Shown piece after piece: positions 25,073 to 35,078 of a DNA stretch of 64,000 nucleotides. The stretch lies in assembly GCF_014650915.1 (NCBI RefSeq), contig NZ_BMVW01000016.1, forward strand, positions 124,001 to 188,000, in the 5' to 3' direction. This DNA is from Streptomyces poonensis (GTDB lineage Bacteria > Actinomycetota > Actinomycetes > Streptomycetales > Streptomycetaceae). How positions within the stretch are numbered: the stretch's first letter is position 1; each line of letters opens with the position of its first letter. The translations under genes were made by a program, and so were the position numbers. Below the pieces are notes generated by a model. It did not search any database, was not told the origin of the DNA, and was given only the letters and a program-made list of their open reading frames with translations.

Positions 25073-25382
25073 GGTCCACCGCTCCCCTCGTGTGTCGTGT
25101 CCGGGCCAATATTAGGCAACGGCTCATTGAATTTCGGAGTGGCGGTGTGGTGAGGAAAACAACAGGTGGGGTAAGGCGGGTCCGGCAGAGGGAAATTCAC
25201 GGGGGCAATACATGAATATGTCGTCCGTGTGAAGGCCCGGCACCACGCGTCCGGGGCGCCCCGGAACCGGCCGGCCGCCACCCGCCCCGCATCTTCCCGC
25301 AGGTCCACCCCGTTCAGGGGTGGTGAGACCCGGGTCACGCGATACAGGATGTTCGGGACCCGTCCGGCAACGAGGAGGAAAC
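25073..25382. promoter_or_regulatory. Divergent promoter region, LAL regulator / acyl-CoA synthetase
   Basis: About 310 bases. A/T-richer patches occur at 25110-25140 (around CCAATATTAGG and TCATTGAATTTC) and 25195-25230, the likely promoters. No gene and no clear inverted repeat longer than a few bases. Confidence 0.5.
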
Positions 25383-27062
25383 ATGGCGGTGCGTACGAGC
25401 GCCACGGACGAGTTCCGGGCGGCCCGGGACTTCCTGCTGGCGCACCGCGAGGACTACGCCACGGCCCACCGGGACTTCACCTGGCCCCGCCCCGAGTACT
25501 TCAACTGGGCCCTCGACTGGTTCGACGTCATCGCCCGCGGCAACGACAGCACCGCCCTGCACATCGTGGAGGAGGACGGCACCGAGACCCGTGTCTCCTT
25601 CGCCGCGATGTCGGAGCGCTCGGACCGGGTGGCCAACTGGCTGCGCGAGCGGGGCGTCCGCGCCGACCACCGCGTCCTCGTCATGCTCGGCAACCAGGTG
25701 GAGCTCTGGGAGACCGCGCTCGCCGCCATGAAGCTGGGCGCCGTCGTCATCCCCGCCACCCCGCAGCTCGGCAGCGCCGACCTGACCGACCGGGTCGACC
25801 GAGGCCGCGTCCGGCACGTGATCGCCCGCACCGAGGACACCGCCAAGTTCGCCGACGTGCCCGGCCGTTACACCCGCGTCGCGGTCGGCGGCGCACCGGA
25901 CGGCTGGCAGGCCTACGAGGAGACGGCCGCCGCACCCGCGGAGTTCACGCCCGCCGGACCCACCAACGCCGGCGACCCGCTGATGCTGTACTTCACCTCC
26001 GGCACGACCGCCCGCCCGAAGCTCGTCGAGCACACCCACGTGTCCTACCCCATCGGCCACCTGGCGACGATGTACTGGATCGGCCTGCGACCGGGCGACG
26101 TGCACCTCAACATCTCCTCGCCCGGCTGGGCCAAGCACGCCTGGTCGAACCTCTTCGCCCCCTGGAACGCCGAGGCGACCGTCTTCATCCACAACTACAC
26201 CCGCTTCGACGCGGCCCGGCTGATGGCGGAGATGGACCGCGCGGGCGTCACCACGTTCTGCGCCCCGCCCACCGTGTGGCGCATGCTCATCCAGGCCGAC
26301 CTGACCCAGCTGCGCACCCCGCCGCGCGAGGCCGTCGCCGCCGGGGAACCGCTCAACCCCGAGGTCATCGAGCAGGTCCGGCACGCCTGGGGCGTGACCG
26401 TCCGGGACGGCTTCGGGCAGACGGAGACGGTCGTCCAGGTCTCCAACAGCCCCGGCCAGGAACTCCGGTCGGGCTCCATGGGCCGCCCCGGCCCCGGCTT
26501 CCGCATCGAGCTGCTCGATCCGGTGTCGGGCGCCCCGGGCGCGGCCGAGGGCGAGATCGCCGTCGACCTCTCGGACCGCCCCGTGGGCGTGATGACCGGC
26601 TACCACGGCGACCCCGACCGCACGGCCGAGGTCATGGCCGGCGGCTACTACCGCACCGGTGACATCGGCGTCCGGGACGAGGACGGGTACATCACGTACG
26701 TGGGGCGGGCGGACGACGTCTTCAAGGCCAGTGACTACAAGATCAGTCCGTTCGAGCTGGAGAGCGCCCTGCTGGAGCACGAGGCGGTCGCCGAGGCCGC
26801 GGTGGTGCCCGCCCCGGACGAGGTGCGGCTCGCGGTGCCGAAGGCGTACATCGTGCTGGCCGAGGGCTGGGAGCCGGGCCGCGACACCGCCAAGGTGCTC
26901 TTCGACCACTCGCGCCAGGTCCTCGCCCCGTACAAGCGCATCCGCCGCCTGGAGTTCGGCGCGCTGCCCAAGACGGTGTCCGGCAAGATCCGCCGGATCG
27001 AGCTGCGCGAGGCGACGGCCGCGGGTTCGGATGCCGAGTACCGCGAGGAAGATTTCCGGTGA
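25383..27062 (+). CDS. AMP-dependent acyl-CoA synthetase
   Basis: A 559-residue member of the adenylate-forming superfamily, which activates a carboxylic acid to an acyl-AMP and then an acyl-CoA thioester. ATP-binding P-loop LYFTSGTTARPKLVEHTH (Ala-Arg replacing the usual Gly-Lys region), A5 motif VRDGFGQTETV, A7 region GGYYRTGDIGVRDEDGYITYVGRADDVFK, and A10 lysine in LPKTVSGKIRRIELR, a site of regulatory acylation in relatives. The layout DFTWPRPEYFNWALDWFD is typical of medium-chain or aromatic acyl-CoA synthetases; the substrate is undetermined. GAGGAGG lies a few bases before ATG 25383. Monocistronic. Confidence 0.9.
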   Translation: MAVRTSATDEFRAARDFLLAHREDYATAHRDFTWPRPEYFNWALDWFDVIARGNDSTALHIVEEDGTETRVSFAAMSERSDRVANWLRERGVRADHRVLVMLGNQVELWETALAAMKLGAVVIPATPQLGSADLTDRVDRGRVRHVIARTEDTAKFADVPGRYTRVAVGGAPDGWQAYEETAAAPAEFTPAGPTNAGDPLMLYFTSGTTARPKLVEHTHVSYPIGHLATMYWIGLRPGDVHLNISSPGWAKHAWSNLFAPWNAEATVFIHNYTRFDAARLMAEMDRAGVTTFCAPPTVWRMLIQADLTQLRTPPREAVAAGEPLNPEVIEQVRHAWGVTVRDGFGQTETVVQVSNSPGQELRSGSMGRPGPGFRIELLDPVSGAPGAAEGEIAVDLSDRPVGVMTGYHGDPDRTAEVMAGGYYRTGDIGVRDEDGYITYVGRADDVFKASDYKISPFELESALLEHEAVAEAAVVPAPDEVRLAVPKAYIVLAEGWEPGRDTAKVLFDHSRQVLAPYKRIRRLEFGALPKTVSGKIRRIELREATAAGSDAEYREEDFR

Positions 27063-27111
27063 GCGGACTCTCCTGCGCCCACGGGGCCGACGCGGGTGCT
27101 CGAGCCGGCCG

Positions 27112-27768
27112 TCAACTGTCCTGCGCGGGTGCCGCCTTCTCCAGGTCGTCGATGCTGCCGGACATGATCGTGCGGAGGTGTTCGGTGAGGTGCTGGAGCG
27201 GCCAGTCCCACCAGGCCAGGGCCAGCAGACGGTCGATGTCGGCGTCGCTGTGGCGGCGGCGGAGGAGTCGGGCGGGGTTGCCGCCGACGACGCCGTAGTC
27301 GGGGACGTCGTCGACGACGACGGAGCCGGCGGCGATGATCGCCCCGTGGCCGATGCGGACGCCGGGCATGACCGTGGACCGGTGGCCGAACCAGACGTCG
27401 TTGCCGACCACCGTGTCTCCCCGTCCGGGCAGGCCGGTGATGAGGTCGAAGTGCTCGGCCCAGGAACCGCCCATGATCGGGAAGGGGAACGTCGAGGGGC
27501 CGTCCATGCGGTGGTTGGCGCCGTTCATGATGAACCGCACGCCCTCGCCCAGCGCGCAGAACTTCCCGATGACCAGTTTCTCCGGTCCGTAGTGGTAAAG
27601 CACGTTGCGGGTCTCGAAGGCGGTCGGATCGTCCGGGTCGTCGTAGTAGGAGAACTCCCCGACCTCGATCAGCGGTGAGGTGACCAGCGGTTTCAGCAGC
27701 ACCACGCGCGGCTGCCCGGGCATGGGATGCAGCGCGGTCGGGTCGGCGGGGAGGGGGGCGGTTGGCAT
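27112..27768 (-). CDS. Vat-type streptogramin A O-acetyltransferase (xenobiotic acetyltransferase)
   Basis: A 218-residue left-handed beta-helix acetyltransferase. The catalytic-histidine stretch FIMNGANHRMDG, the following STFPF, and hexapeptide repeats (TVVGNDVWFGHRSTVMPG, VRIGHGAIIAAGSVVVDDVP, YGVVGGNPARLLRRR) match the Vat/CatB xenobiotic acetyltransferases, closer to Vat than to CatB by the NGANHRMDG block. These use acetyl-CoA to inactivate streptogramin A or, less often, chloramphenicol. It lies 52 bases after an ABC-F gene on the same strand, and the two together suggest resistance to a ribosome-targeting antibiotic. Actual substrate not proven. Confidence 0.85.
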   Translation of the reverse strand: MPTAPLPADPTALHPMPGQPRVVLLKPLVTSPLIEVGEFSYYDDPDDPTAFETRNVLYHYGPEKLVIGKFCALGEGVRFIMNGANHRMDGPSTFPFPIMGGSWAEHFDLITGLPGRGDTVVGNDVWFGHRSTVMPGVRIGHGAIIAAGSVVVDDVPDYGVVGGNPARLLRRRHSDADIDRLLALAWWDWPLQHLTEHLRTIMSGSIDDLEKAAPAQDS

Positions 27769-27820
27769 GACGAAACGTTTCCTTCCGACGAGGAGTCTTC
27801 GCGGGCTCGGGGGTGAGGTG

Positions 27821-29452
27821 TCAGGCGTCGGCGGCCGACGCCGGGGCCGGCCGCACGGCCAGGTGATCGCCCCGCCAGCGCCGGCGCAGCCGGCGGTCGT
27901 GGCTGACGACGACGAGGGCGCCGTCGTAGTCGGCCAGGGCGGCTTCCAGGTCCTCGGCCAGGGCGGGTGAGAGATGGTTGGTGGGTTCGTCGAGCAGCAG
28001 GACCTCCGACGGCTCGCTGAGCAGCCGCGCCAGGGCGAGACGCTGCCGCTGCCCGGTGGACAGCCGGGCGACCGGCACCGTGAACCGGTCGGGGTCGAAC
28101 AGGCCGAGGGACAGCAGCCGTTCGGCGTGCTCGTCGGCGTCCCCCGCCCGGCCGCGGGCGAAGGCTGCCAGCAGGGTCTCGCCCGGTCTCCCGGGGTGCG
28201 GCTCCTGGGGGAGGTGGCCGATCCTGCCGTGTCGGGTGACGCTGCCGCTGTCGGGGGCGAGTCGCCCGGCCAGGACGCGGAGCAGGGTGCTCTTGCCCGC
28301 TCCGTTCGGCCCCGTGATCAGCAGGCGCTCGCCCGCCTTCACGGTGAGGCTCGTACGGTCGAGCCGGTCCGTGACGGCGATGTCGGCGGCGTCGAGCACG
28401 ACGCCCCGCAGGCGGCGGGACCGCAGTACGGGGGTGAAGCGCAGCGGCTCCGGCGGGGGCGGGACCGGGTCCGCCAGGAGGCGGCGCAGCCGTTCCTCGG
28501 CGTTGCGCACCCGGCCGGCGAGCGACTGCTGCACCCGGCCGCCCGCCCGGTCGTAGGCCATCTTGTTGCCGTCCCTCATCGCCCGGCCCGGGGCCACCCG
28601 GCGAGCGGTGGTCGCGGCGGTCTCGCGGAGCCGGTCGACGTCGGCCCGCCACTGCTCGTGCGCCTGGGCCCAGCGCTGCCGGGCCGCCGCCTTCTCGGCG
28701 AGGTAGCCGGCGTAGCCGTTGCCGTACCGGACGACGCGGCGCCGGTCGGCGTCCACCTCCAGCAGGCTCGTGGTGACGCGGTCGAGGAAGGCCCGGTCGT
28801 GGGAGACCGCCACCGTGGTGCCCCGCCGGGTGCGCAGGTGTTCCTCCAGCCAGTCCAGGGCGGTCTCGTCGAGATGGTTGGTCGGCTCGTCCAGCAGCAG
28901 TACCTCCGGCCCGGCCGCGAGGACGGCCGCCAGCCGCAACCTGACCTGTTCGCCGCCGGAGAGACCGCCCACGGTACGGTCACGGTCCACCAGCCCGAGG
29001 CCGAGTCCGTGCAGGGCACGGTCCACGCGGGCGTCGGCGTCGTAGCCGCCGCGCAGCTCGAAGACCGTCAGCAGTTCGCCGTACTCGGTCATGGCCGGCT
29101 CGGCGACCGACTCGTCGCCGTCGGCCATCACCGCCTCCAGGCGGCGCATCCGTTCCTCGACGGCGCGCAGCCCGCTCAGGGCCCGGTCGAGGATCTGCTG
29201 GACGGTCGCGTCCGGCGGCAGCCGCTCGTCCTGGGCGAGATAGCCGACGCCGCCGTCGGCATGGACGACGACCTCTCCCTGGTCGGGCCGTTCACGGCCG
29301 GCGAGCAGACGCAGCAGCGTGGTCTTGCCGGATCCGTTCTCACCGACGATCCCGGTGCGCTCGCCCGCGGCGAGCGAGCAGGTCACCGAGTCAAGAACGA
29401 GCCTGCCGTCGAAGGACTTGCTGACGGCGAGAGCGGTGATCTGTGTGGGCAT
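27821..29452 (-). CDS. ABC-F ribosomal-protection-type ATPase
   Basis: A 543-residue soluble protein with two ABC domains and no membrane spans. Walker A motifs are GENGSGKTTLLRLLAG and GPNGAGKSTLLRVLAG; signatures LSGGEQVRLRLA and LSTGQRQRLALARLL; Walker B VLLLDEPTNHLD and VLLLDEPTNHLSP. The interdomain linker (about residues 235-310, Arg/Ala-rich helices) is the part that reaches the ribosomal P-site tRNA in ARE ABC-F proteins. ATG 29452 with GGAG 7 bases upstream was preferred to ATG 29470. It heads an operon with the Vat-type gene and is divergent from a TetR regulator. Antibiotic resistance is likely, housekeeping EttA-like roles less so. Confidence 0.88.
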   Translation of the reverse strand: MPTQITALAVSKSFDGRLVLDSVTCSLAAGERTGIVGENGSGKTTLLRLLAGRERPDQGEVVVHADGGVGYLAQDERLPPDATVQQILDRALSGLRAVEERMRRLEAVMADGDESVAEPAMTEYGELLTVFELRGGYDADARVDRALHGLGLGLVDRDRTVGGLSGGEQVRLRLAAVLAAGPEVLLLDEPTNHLDETALDWLEEHLRTRRGTTVAVSHDRAFLDRVTTSLLEVDADRRRVVRYGNGYAGYLAEKAAARQRWAQAHEQWRADVDRLRETAATTARRVAPGRAMRDGNKMAYDRAGGRVQQSLAGRVRNAEERLRRLLADPVPPPPEPLRFTPVLRSRRLRGVVLDAADIAVTDRLDRTSLTVKAGERLLITGPNGAGKSTLLRVLAGRLAPDSGSVTRHGRIGHLPQEPHPGRPGETLLAAFARGRAGDADEHAERLLSLGLFDPDRFTVPVARLSTGQRQRLALARLLSEPSEVLLLDEPTNHLSPALAEDLEAALADYDGALVVVSHDRRLRRRWRGDHLAVRPAPASAADA

Positions 29453-29590
29453 ACGGGCACTCCGAGGCATTCGTGGACGGGGCGGCCGTCGAGGGCCGCA
29501 GGGCCGGGCGAACGCTTCGGAAGAGCATCGATCACTCCACTAGTGCGACAACTGATGCATTAAGATGCTGCCACAACGCCGTCCTCCGAG

Positions 29591-29686
29591 CAACGGACTT
29601 ATCGAGCAACGGACGTACTGGCCAACGGACTTACTGACCAACGGACGTACTGAGCAGCGAACACGTCGAGCAACGGACCATCAGCG
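29591..29686. repeat. Six 16-bp tandem repeats ending at the TetR start codon
   Basis: Units begin CAACGGAC at 29591, 29607, 29623, 29639, a degenerate CAGCGAAC at 29655, and 29671, an exact 16-base period. The last unit ends at 29686 and the TetR ATG begins at 29687. Consensus approximately CAACGGACGTACTGAG. No Shine-Dalgarno sequence is visible within the last units. Confidence 0.85.
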
Positions 29687-30334
29687 ATGACTACCGCAGC
29701 CCCAGAACCGGAAGGCAACCGGCCGCCGCCGGCCCGGCGCCGCCCCGGCGGCCGTACCGCCCGTATCCGTACGCAGGTGCTCGACGCGGTCCTCGCGGAA
29801 CTCGGGGAGCGCGGTTACGACGGGCTCACCATGGAGGCCGTCGCCGCCCGTGCCGGAGTGCACCGCGCGACGGTGTACCGGCGCTGGGGGGACGTCGGCG
29901 GCCTGCTCGCCGACGTGCTCGACGCGGCGGGTGACGACGACTGGCAGCCGCCGGACACCGGCTCGCTGGAAGGCGACCTGACGGCGCTGAACCAGGAGAT
30001 CCAGGACGCGATGACGGCACAGCCGCCGATCATGGCGTCCCTGATCGCCGCTTCGTTCCGCTCGGAGAAGGCCGCCGACGCCCAACAGCGGCTCTGGGAG
30101 GACCGGTACGCCCGCTGCGAGATCACCGTCGGCCGGGCCGTCCGGCGCGGCGAACTCCCGCCGCACACCGACGCCCGGCGACTGCTCATCGCCGCCACCG
30201 CGCCGCTGTACCACCAGCTGGTGCTCCTCCGCACGCCCGCCGACCCGCACCTGCCCGGCCGTGCGGCCAGGACCGCCGCGCTCGCCGCGGCGGCCGGAGC
30301 CTTCGCCGGGCCCTCCCGGGTGGGTGGCGTCTGA
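29687..30334 (+). CDS. TetR-family transcriptional regulator
   Basis: A 215-residue TetR regulator. Helix-turn-helix region: RIRTQVLDAVLAELGERGYDGLTMEAV then AARAGVHRATVYRRWGDVGGLLADVL. The C-terminal domain holds helices ending LVLLRTPADPHLPGRAARTA, fitting the TetR_C_11-like class. It is divergent from the ABC-F/Vat operon and is the natural repressor for it, probably relieved by the antibiotic. ATG 29687 follows directly on six 16-base tandem repeats. The 5' leader lacks a clear ribosome site. Confidence 0.92.
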   Translation: MTTAAPEPEGNRPPPARRRPGGRTARIRTQVLDAVLAELGERGYDGLTMEAVAARAGVHRATVYRRWGDVGGLLADVLDAAGDDDWQPPDTGSLEGDLTALNQEIQDAMTAQPPIMASLIAASFRSEKAADAQQRLWEDRYARCEITVGRAVRRGELPPHTDARRLLIAATAPLYHQLVLLRTPADPHLPGRAARTAALAAAAGAFAGPSRVGGV

Positions 30335-30358
30335 CCGTAGGCGATTCGCCGACCCGCC

Positions 30359-31342
30359 TCAGACTCCGCTGGTCACCAGCTCGTTCGCCGGGCCGTTCAC
30401 CGGCTGGGGCGTTCCCGTGAGGTCCAGGACGAACAGGGCGATGCCGAGGCTGTCGGCGCGACTGCGGGCCTCCGGGTCGTATCCCGCGAGGGAGAAGTAC
30501 ACACAGCCCGCCGACTCCGTCATCGCCGTCAGCCACAGGCACTCGACGTCGCGCGGCGAGGCCGGGCGCACCGTCGGGTCGACCTGGGCCACGACGCCCC
30601 GCGCGGCGAGCCCGATCCCGGACGGCGGCCGCTGGTCCGCCCGGCGGATGTCCCGGTAGCCGAGCCAGCGCAGATAGAGGGCGGCGGCGGTGACCGCGTC
30701 GCGCGCGGTACGGATGGTGACCGGGTGGAAGGCGGGGCGGGGGAGCGGAACGGTCGGGCCGGGGTCGTCGTCCGGGCGGGGGAGGCCGGCCCGCGTACCG
30801 GAGCCGGGCCGGGAACCGGGTCCGGATCCCGGGCCGGCGCCAGGACCCGTACCGACTCCGGAGCCGACGCCGGAGGCAAGGCGTCCGGCGCTCGAACCGG
30901 CACCGGAGCCGGAGTCGGCACCGGAACAACCGGAACCGAAACCAGAGCCAGAGCCAGAGCCAGAATCAGAACCAGAGCCGAAGTCATCGTCGGGACCGGT
31001 GCCCGCGCCGGCTTCGGGGACAGCTGTGCCGGATCTGCCGGGCGGTCCGGATTCCCACCGTTCCCGCGCGCGCAGCGGGCGTGAGGTGACCGTGACCGGC
31101 ACCCGTACGAGAGCGCCGCAGGGGCAGCCCAGTTCGGGATGGGGCCATTGGTCGTCGCGGTCGCAGGACCCGCAGCGGACGGTCACCCAGTCCTCGTCCC
31201 AGGTGCGGTGGGTGACGGTGGTCGCGGTGCCGAGAGGGTCCAGCGGCGGGCTGACGGGCGCGCCGCACGCACAGGGGTAGGCCGGTGCCGTGTACCGGTG
31301 CTCGCGCCGGCAGCCCGGACACCGCACCGGGATGCTCTCGGC
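30359..31342 (-). CDS. Zinc-ribbon protein with Gly-Ser linker and restriction-endonuclease-like C-terminus
   Basis: A 327-residue cytoplasmic protein in three parts. Residues 1-90 hold four to five Cys pairs (VRCPGCRREH, YPCACGAP, VRCGSCDRDD, LGCPCGAL), likely two zinc ribbons. Residues about 115-200 are a low-complexity Gly/Ser then Gly/Pro/Ser linker. The C-terminal 130 residues start FHPVTIRTARDAVTAAALYLRWLGYRD and include VAQVDPTVRPASPRDVECLW and GCVYFSLAGYDPEARSRADSLGIALFVLD, a pattern like Mrr-type or PD-(D/E)XK nuclease folds though the catalytic set is not complete by eye. ATG 31342 with GGAG 6 bases upstream. No partner gene; function unknown. Confidence 0.7.
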   Translation of the reverse strand, partial: AESIPVRCPGCRREHRYTAPAYPCACGAPVSPPLDPLGTATTVTHRTWDEDWVTVRCGSCDRDDQWPHPELGCPCGALVRVPVTVTSRPLRARERWESGPPGRSGTAVPEAGAGTGPDDDFGSGSDSGSGSGSGFGSGCSGADSGSGAGSSAGRLASGVGSGVGTGPGAGPGSGPGSRPGSGTRAGLPRPDDDPGPTVPLPRPAFHPVTIRTARDAVTAAALYLRWLGYRDIRRADQRPPSGIGLAARGVVAQVDPTVRPASPRDVECLWLTAMTESAGCVYFSLAGYDPEARSRADSLGIALFVLDLTGTPQPVNGPANELVTSGV

Positions 31343-31707
31343 CATGGCCAACTCCACTCCGCCGCATGACGCCGGGACAGCCCTTCCATCGTGCTCCAGC
31401 GGAAGCCGCTCCAACAGCCGAACGGCCGGATAACGACGCCCGGTCGACGCCGGCCGGCGTCCAGTCGATGCCCGCTCGATGTCCGCTCGACGGCCGGACC
31501 CGACCGGACCGCGACCGGACCGAGGGCACCGCTCTTGACGCTCCCGACCCCGCCGCCTACATTGCTTCCAGATAGTAGAAATTGTTTTCCGTATTGTGGA
31601 ACTCTCTGGACGAACGCTACGGAACTGGCGCGGAATCAGGGTTCTCCGCGGGGCGCGACGGAGGCGCGAGTCCGACAGCCGAAGCCGGCCGAAGCAGGAG
31701 GACGAAA
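31343..31707. other. Intergenic region with gcl promoter
   Basis: 365 bases. The left two-thirds show nothing I can name. From 31555 it becomes A/T-richer, with the palindrome at 31587-31601 and then the gcl leader containing GCAGGAGG just before the start. Confidence 0.5.
31587..31601. promoter_or_regulatory. Palindrome upstream of gcl shared with the hyi region
   Basis: TTCCGTATTGTGGAA, inverted repeat TTCC-N7-GGAA, about 105 bases before the gcl start. It differs from TTCCGTATGGCGGAA at 35992-36006 at two positions only. Likely operator of the regulator of the glyoxylate branch. Confidence 0.7.
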
Positions 31708-33492
<1,785 letters not shown>

Positions 33493-33513
33493 CCCGGCGC
33501 CGGGCGCCGAGCG

Positions 33514-33553
33514 CGAGCAGGGCGGTCCACCAGAAGGTGGGCCGCCCTGCTCG
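33514..33553 (+). terminator. Terminator after gcl
   Basis: Hairpin with 17-18-base arms (CGAGCAGGGCGG... at 33514-33531 and its complement ending 33553, one G-T pair), starting 22 bases after the gcl stop. Confidence 0.85.
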
Positions 33554-33732
33554 GCATGGCCAGGGGATGCCCCGCGCCCCGCGGACGCTCCCGACGTCCG
33601 CACCCTGCCCGGTCCGCCGGCGTCGGTGCCGTTCCCGCGATGCGGTACGGCTCGGCGGCCGGGTGCGGTGGCGCGGGGCTCTCACCCCGCAGCGGTACGA
33701 CCTCGCACGAGGCGAGCCGCTTCGTCGCACCG

Positions 33733-33866
33733 CTGTCCAGGGTCCCCCGTTTCCCCCGTTCCCCCGTGCTTCCCCCGTTCCCCCGTTCCCCCGTTCTCCC
33801 GTTTCCCCCGTTCTCCGTGCTTCCCCCGTGGCGTCCACGTGGTCCCCGTGACCCCCGTGTCCCCCG
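33733..33866. repeat. C-rich imperfect tandem repeat (CCCCCGTT units)
   Basis: About fifteen imperfect copies of CCCCCGTT or CCCCCGTG in 130 bases between the convergent gcl and garR genes. The complementary strand is a row of G4-G5 runs and so could form G-quadruplexes. Not coding on either strand. Confidence 0.75.
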
Positions 33867-34137
33867 TGGACGGAGCCCGCCGCCCCCGTGCCGGCGGGCT
33901 CCGTGTGCCGCGAATATGCCCGCGCCCGGGGGCCGTTGAAGCCTCCGGGCGCGTCTTCAGAGCTTGATTTGAGGATTTCGTAGAACGGATACGCCCACTT
34001 GCGTACGTACGGGACGGGCAAGGGGACGGGGCTGTGGTTCCGGGCGGCGCGGGCGCCTGGGCGCGACAGGACAGGTGTCAGCGGCCGCGCCGCCCGGAAG
34101 TCTCGGGGGTACGAGGGGCCGCGGCGGCCCCGTGGCG

Positions 34138-35037
34138 TCAGACCCGGTCGCCGGAGAGGCGCTCCACGGCCCGCAGCAGGGCCGAGTGGTCCAGCCCGCC
34201 CTCACCCTGGGCGCGCAGGCTCGCGACCAGCTGGGCGACCACCGCGCCGACGGGGAGGGCGGCGCCCACGGCGCGGGCCGCGTCCGTCACGATGCCCATG
34301 TCCTTGTGGTGCAGGTCGATGCGGAAGCCGGGCTTGAAGTCGCGGCTGAGGAAGTTGTCCTTCTTGCGCGTCAGCACGGTGGAGCCCGCCAGGCCGCCGT
34401 TGAGGACGTCCAGCGCCGCCTTCAGGTTCACCCCCGACTTCTCCAGGAAGACCACGGCCTCGGCGCACGCCTGGATGTTCACGGCGACGATCAGCTGGTT
34501 GGCGGCCTTCACGGTCTGGCCGGAGCCGTGCGGACCGCACAGCACGATGGTCTTCCCGAGCGCCTCGAAGATCGGCTCCGCCGCGTCGAAGTCGGCCTGC
34601 TCACCGCCGACCATGATGGACAGCACGGCCTCGACGGCCCCCGCCTCGCCGCCGGACACGGGCGCGTCGAGCACCCGGACGCCCTTCTCGCGCGCCGCCT
34701 TCGCCAGGTCGATCGAGGTCTGCGGGGTGATCGAGGACATGTCGATCAGCAGTGCTCCGGTCCTGGCGTTCTCCAGGATGCCGTCGGGGCCGTAGGCGAT
34801 CGCCTCGACCTGCGGGGACGCGGGCACCATCGTGATGATCACGTCGGCGTCCCGCACCGCCTCGGCGACCGAGCCGGCCGCGGTGCCGCCGGCGGCGGTC
34901 AGGCGGTCCAGCTTGTCCTGTTCCAGCGTGAAGCCGGTGACGTCGTAACCCGCCTTGATCAGGTTCTCGGACATGGGGGAGCCCATGATGCCGAGCCCGA
35001 TCCAGGCGATCGTGGGAAGTGCGCGGGTGTCGCTCAT
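34138..35037 (-). CDS. garR: 2-hydroxy-3-oxopropionate (tartronate semialdehyde) reductase
   Basis: A 299-residue beta-hydroxyacid dehydrogenase that reduces tartronate semialdehyde to D-glycerate with NAD(P)H. Rossmann motif IAWIGLGIMGSPMSENL, substrate loop LDAPVSGGEAGAVEA, catalytic lysine in GSGQTVKAANQLIVAVN, and C-terminal FRIDLHHKDMGIV. Length and motifs match GarR/GlxR. It is downstream of hyi on the same strand (41-base gap), so hyi-garR is an operon driven from the region with the palindrome at 35992. Product goes to glycerate kinase (9.8 kb). Confidence 0.94.
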   Translation of the reverse strand: MSDTRALPTIAWIGLGIMGSPMSENLIKAGYDVTGFTLEQDKLDRLTAAGGTAAGSVAEAVRDADVIITMVPASPQVEAIAYGPDGILENARTGALLIDMSSITPQTSIDLAKAAREKGVRVLDAPVSGGEAGAVEAVLSIMVGGEQADFDAAEPIFEALGKTIVLCGPHGSGQTVKAANQLIVAVNIQACAEAVVFLEKSGVNLKAALDVLNGGLAGSTVLTRKKDNFLSRDFKPGFRIDLHHKDMGIVTDAARAVGAALPVGAVVAQLVASLRAQGEGGLDHSALLRAVERLSGDRV

Positions 35038-35078
35038 TGCATACCTCTCAGTACGGGGATCAGCGGGGCGGCCGGCCG

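Larger units (their letters stand above)
33493..34137. other. Convergent intergenic region between gcl and garR
   Basis: 645 bases holding the gcl terminator, the C-rich repeat and a short A/T-richer patch around 33950-33990 (AGAGCTTGATTTGAGGATTTCG). No gene recognised. Confidence 0.5.

Noticed and set aside
29591..29686. CRISPR array
   Set aside because: Units are 16 bases in direct tandem with no spacers and no cas genes nearby.
33733..33866. CRISPR array or coding repeat
   Set aside because: Short imperfect C-rich units without spacers, and no biased reading frame.
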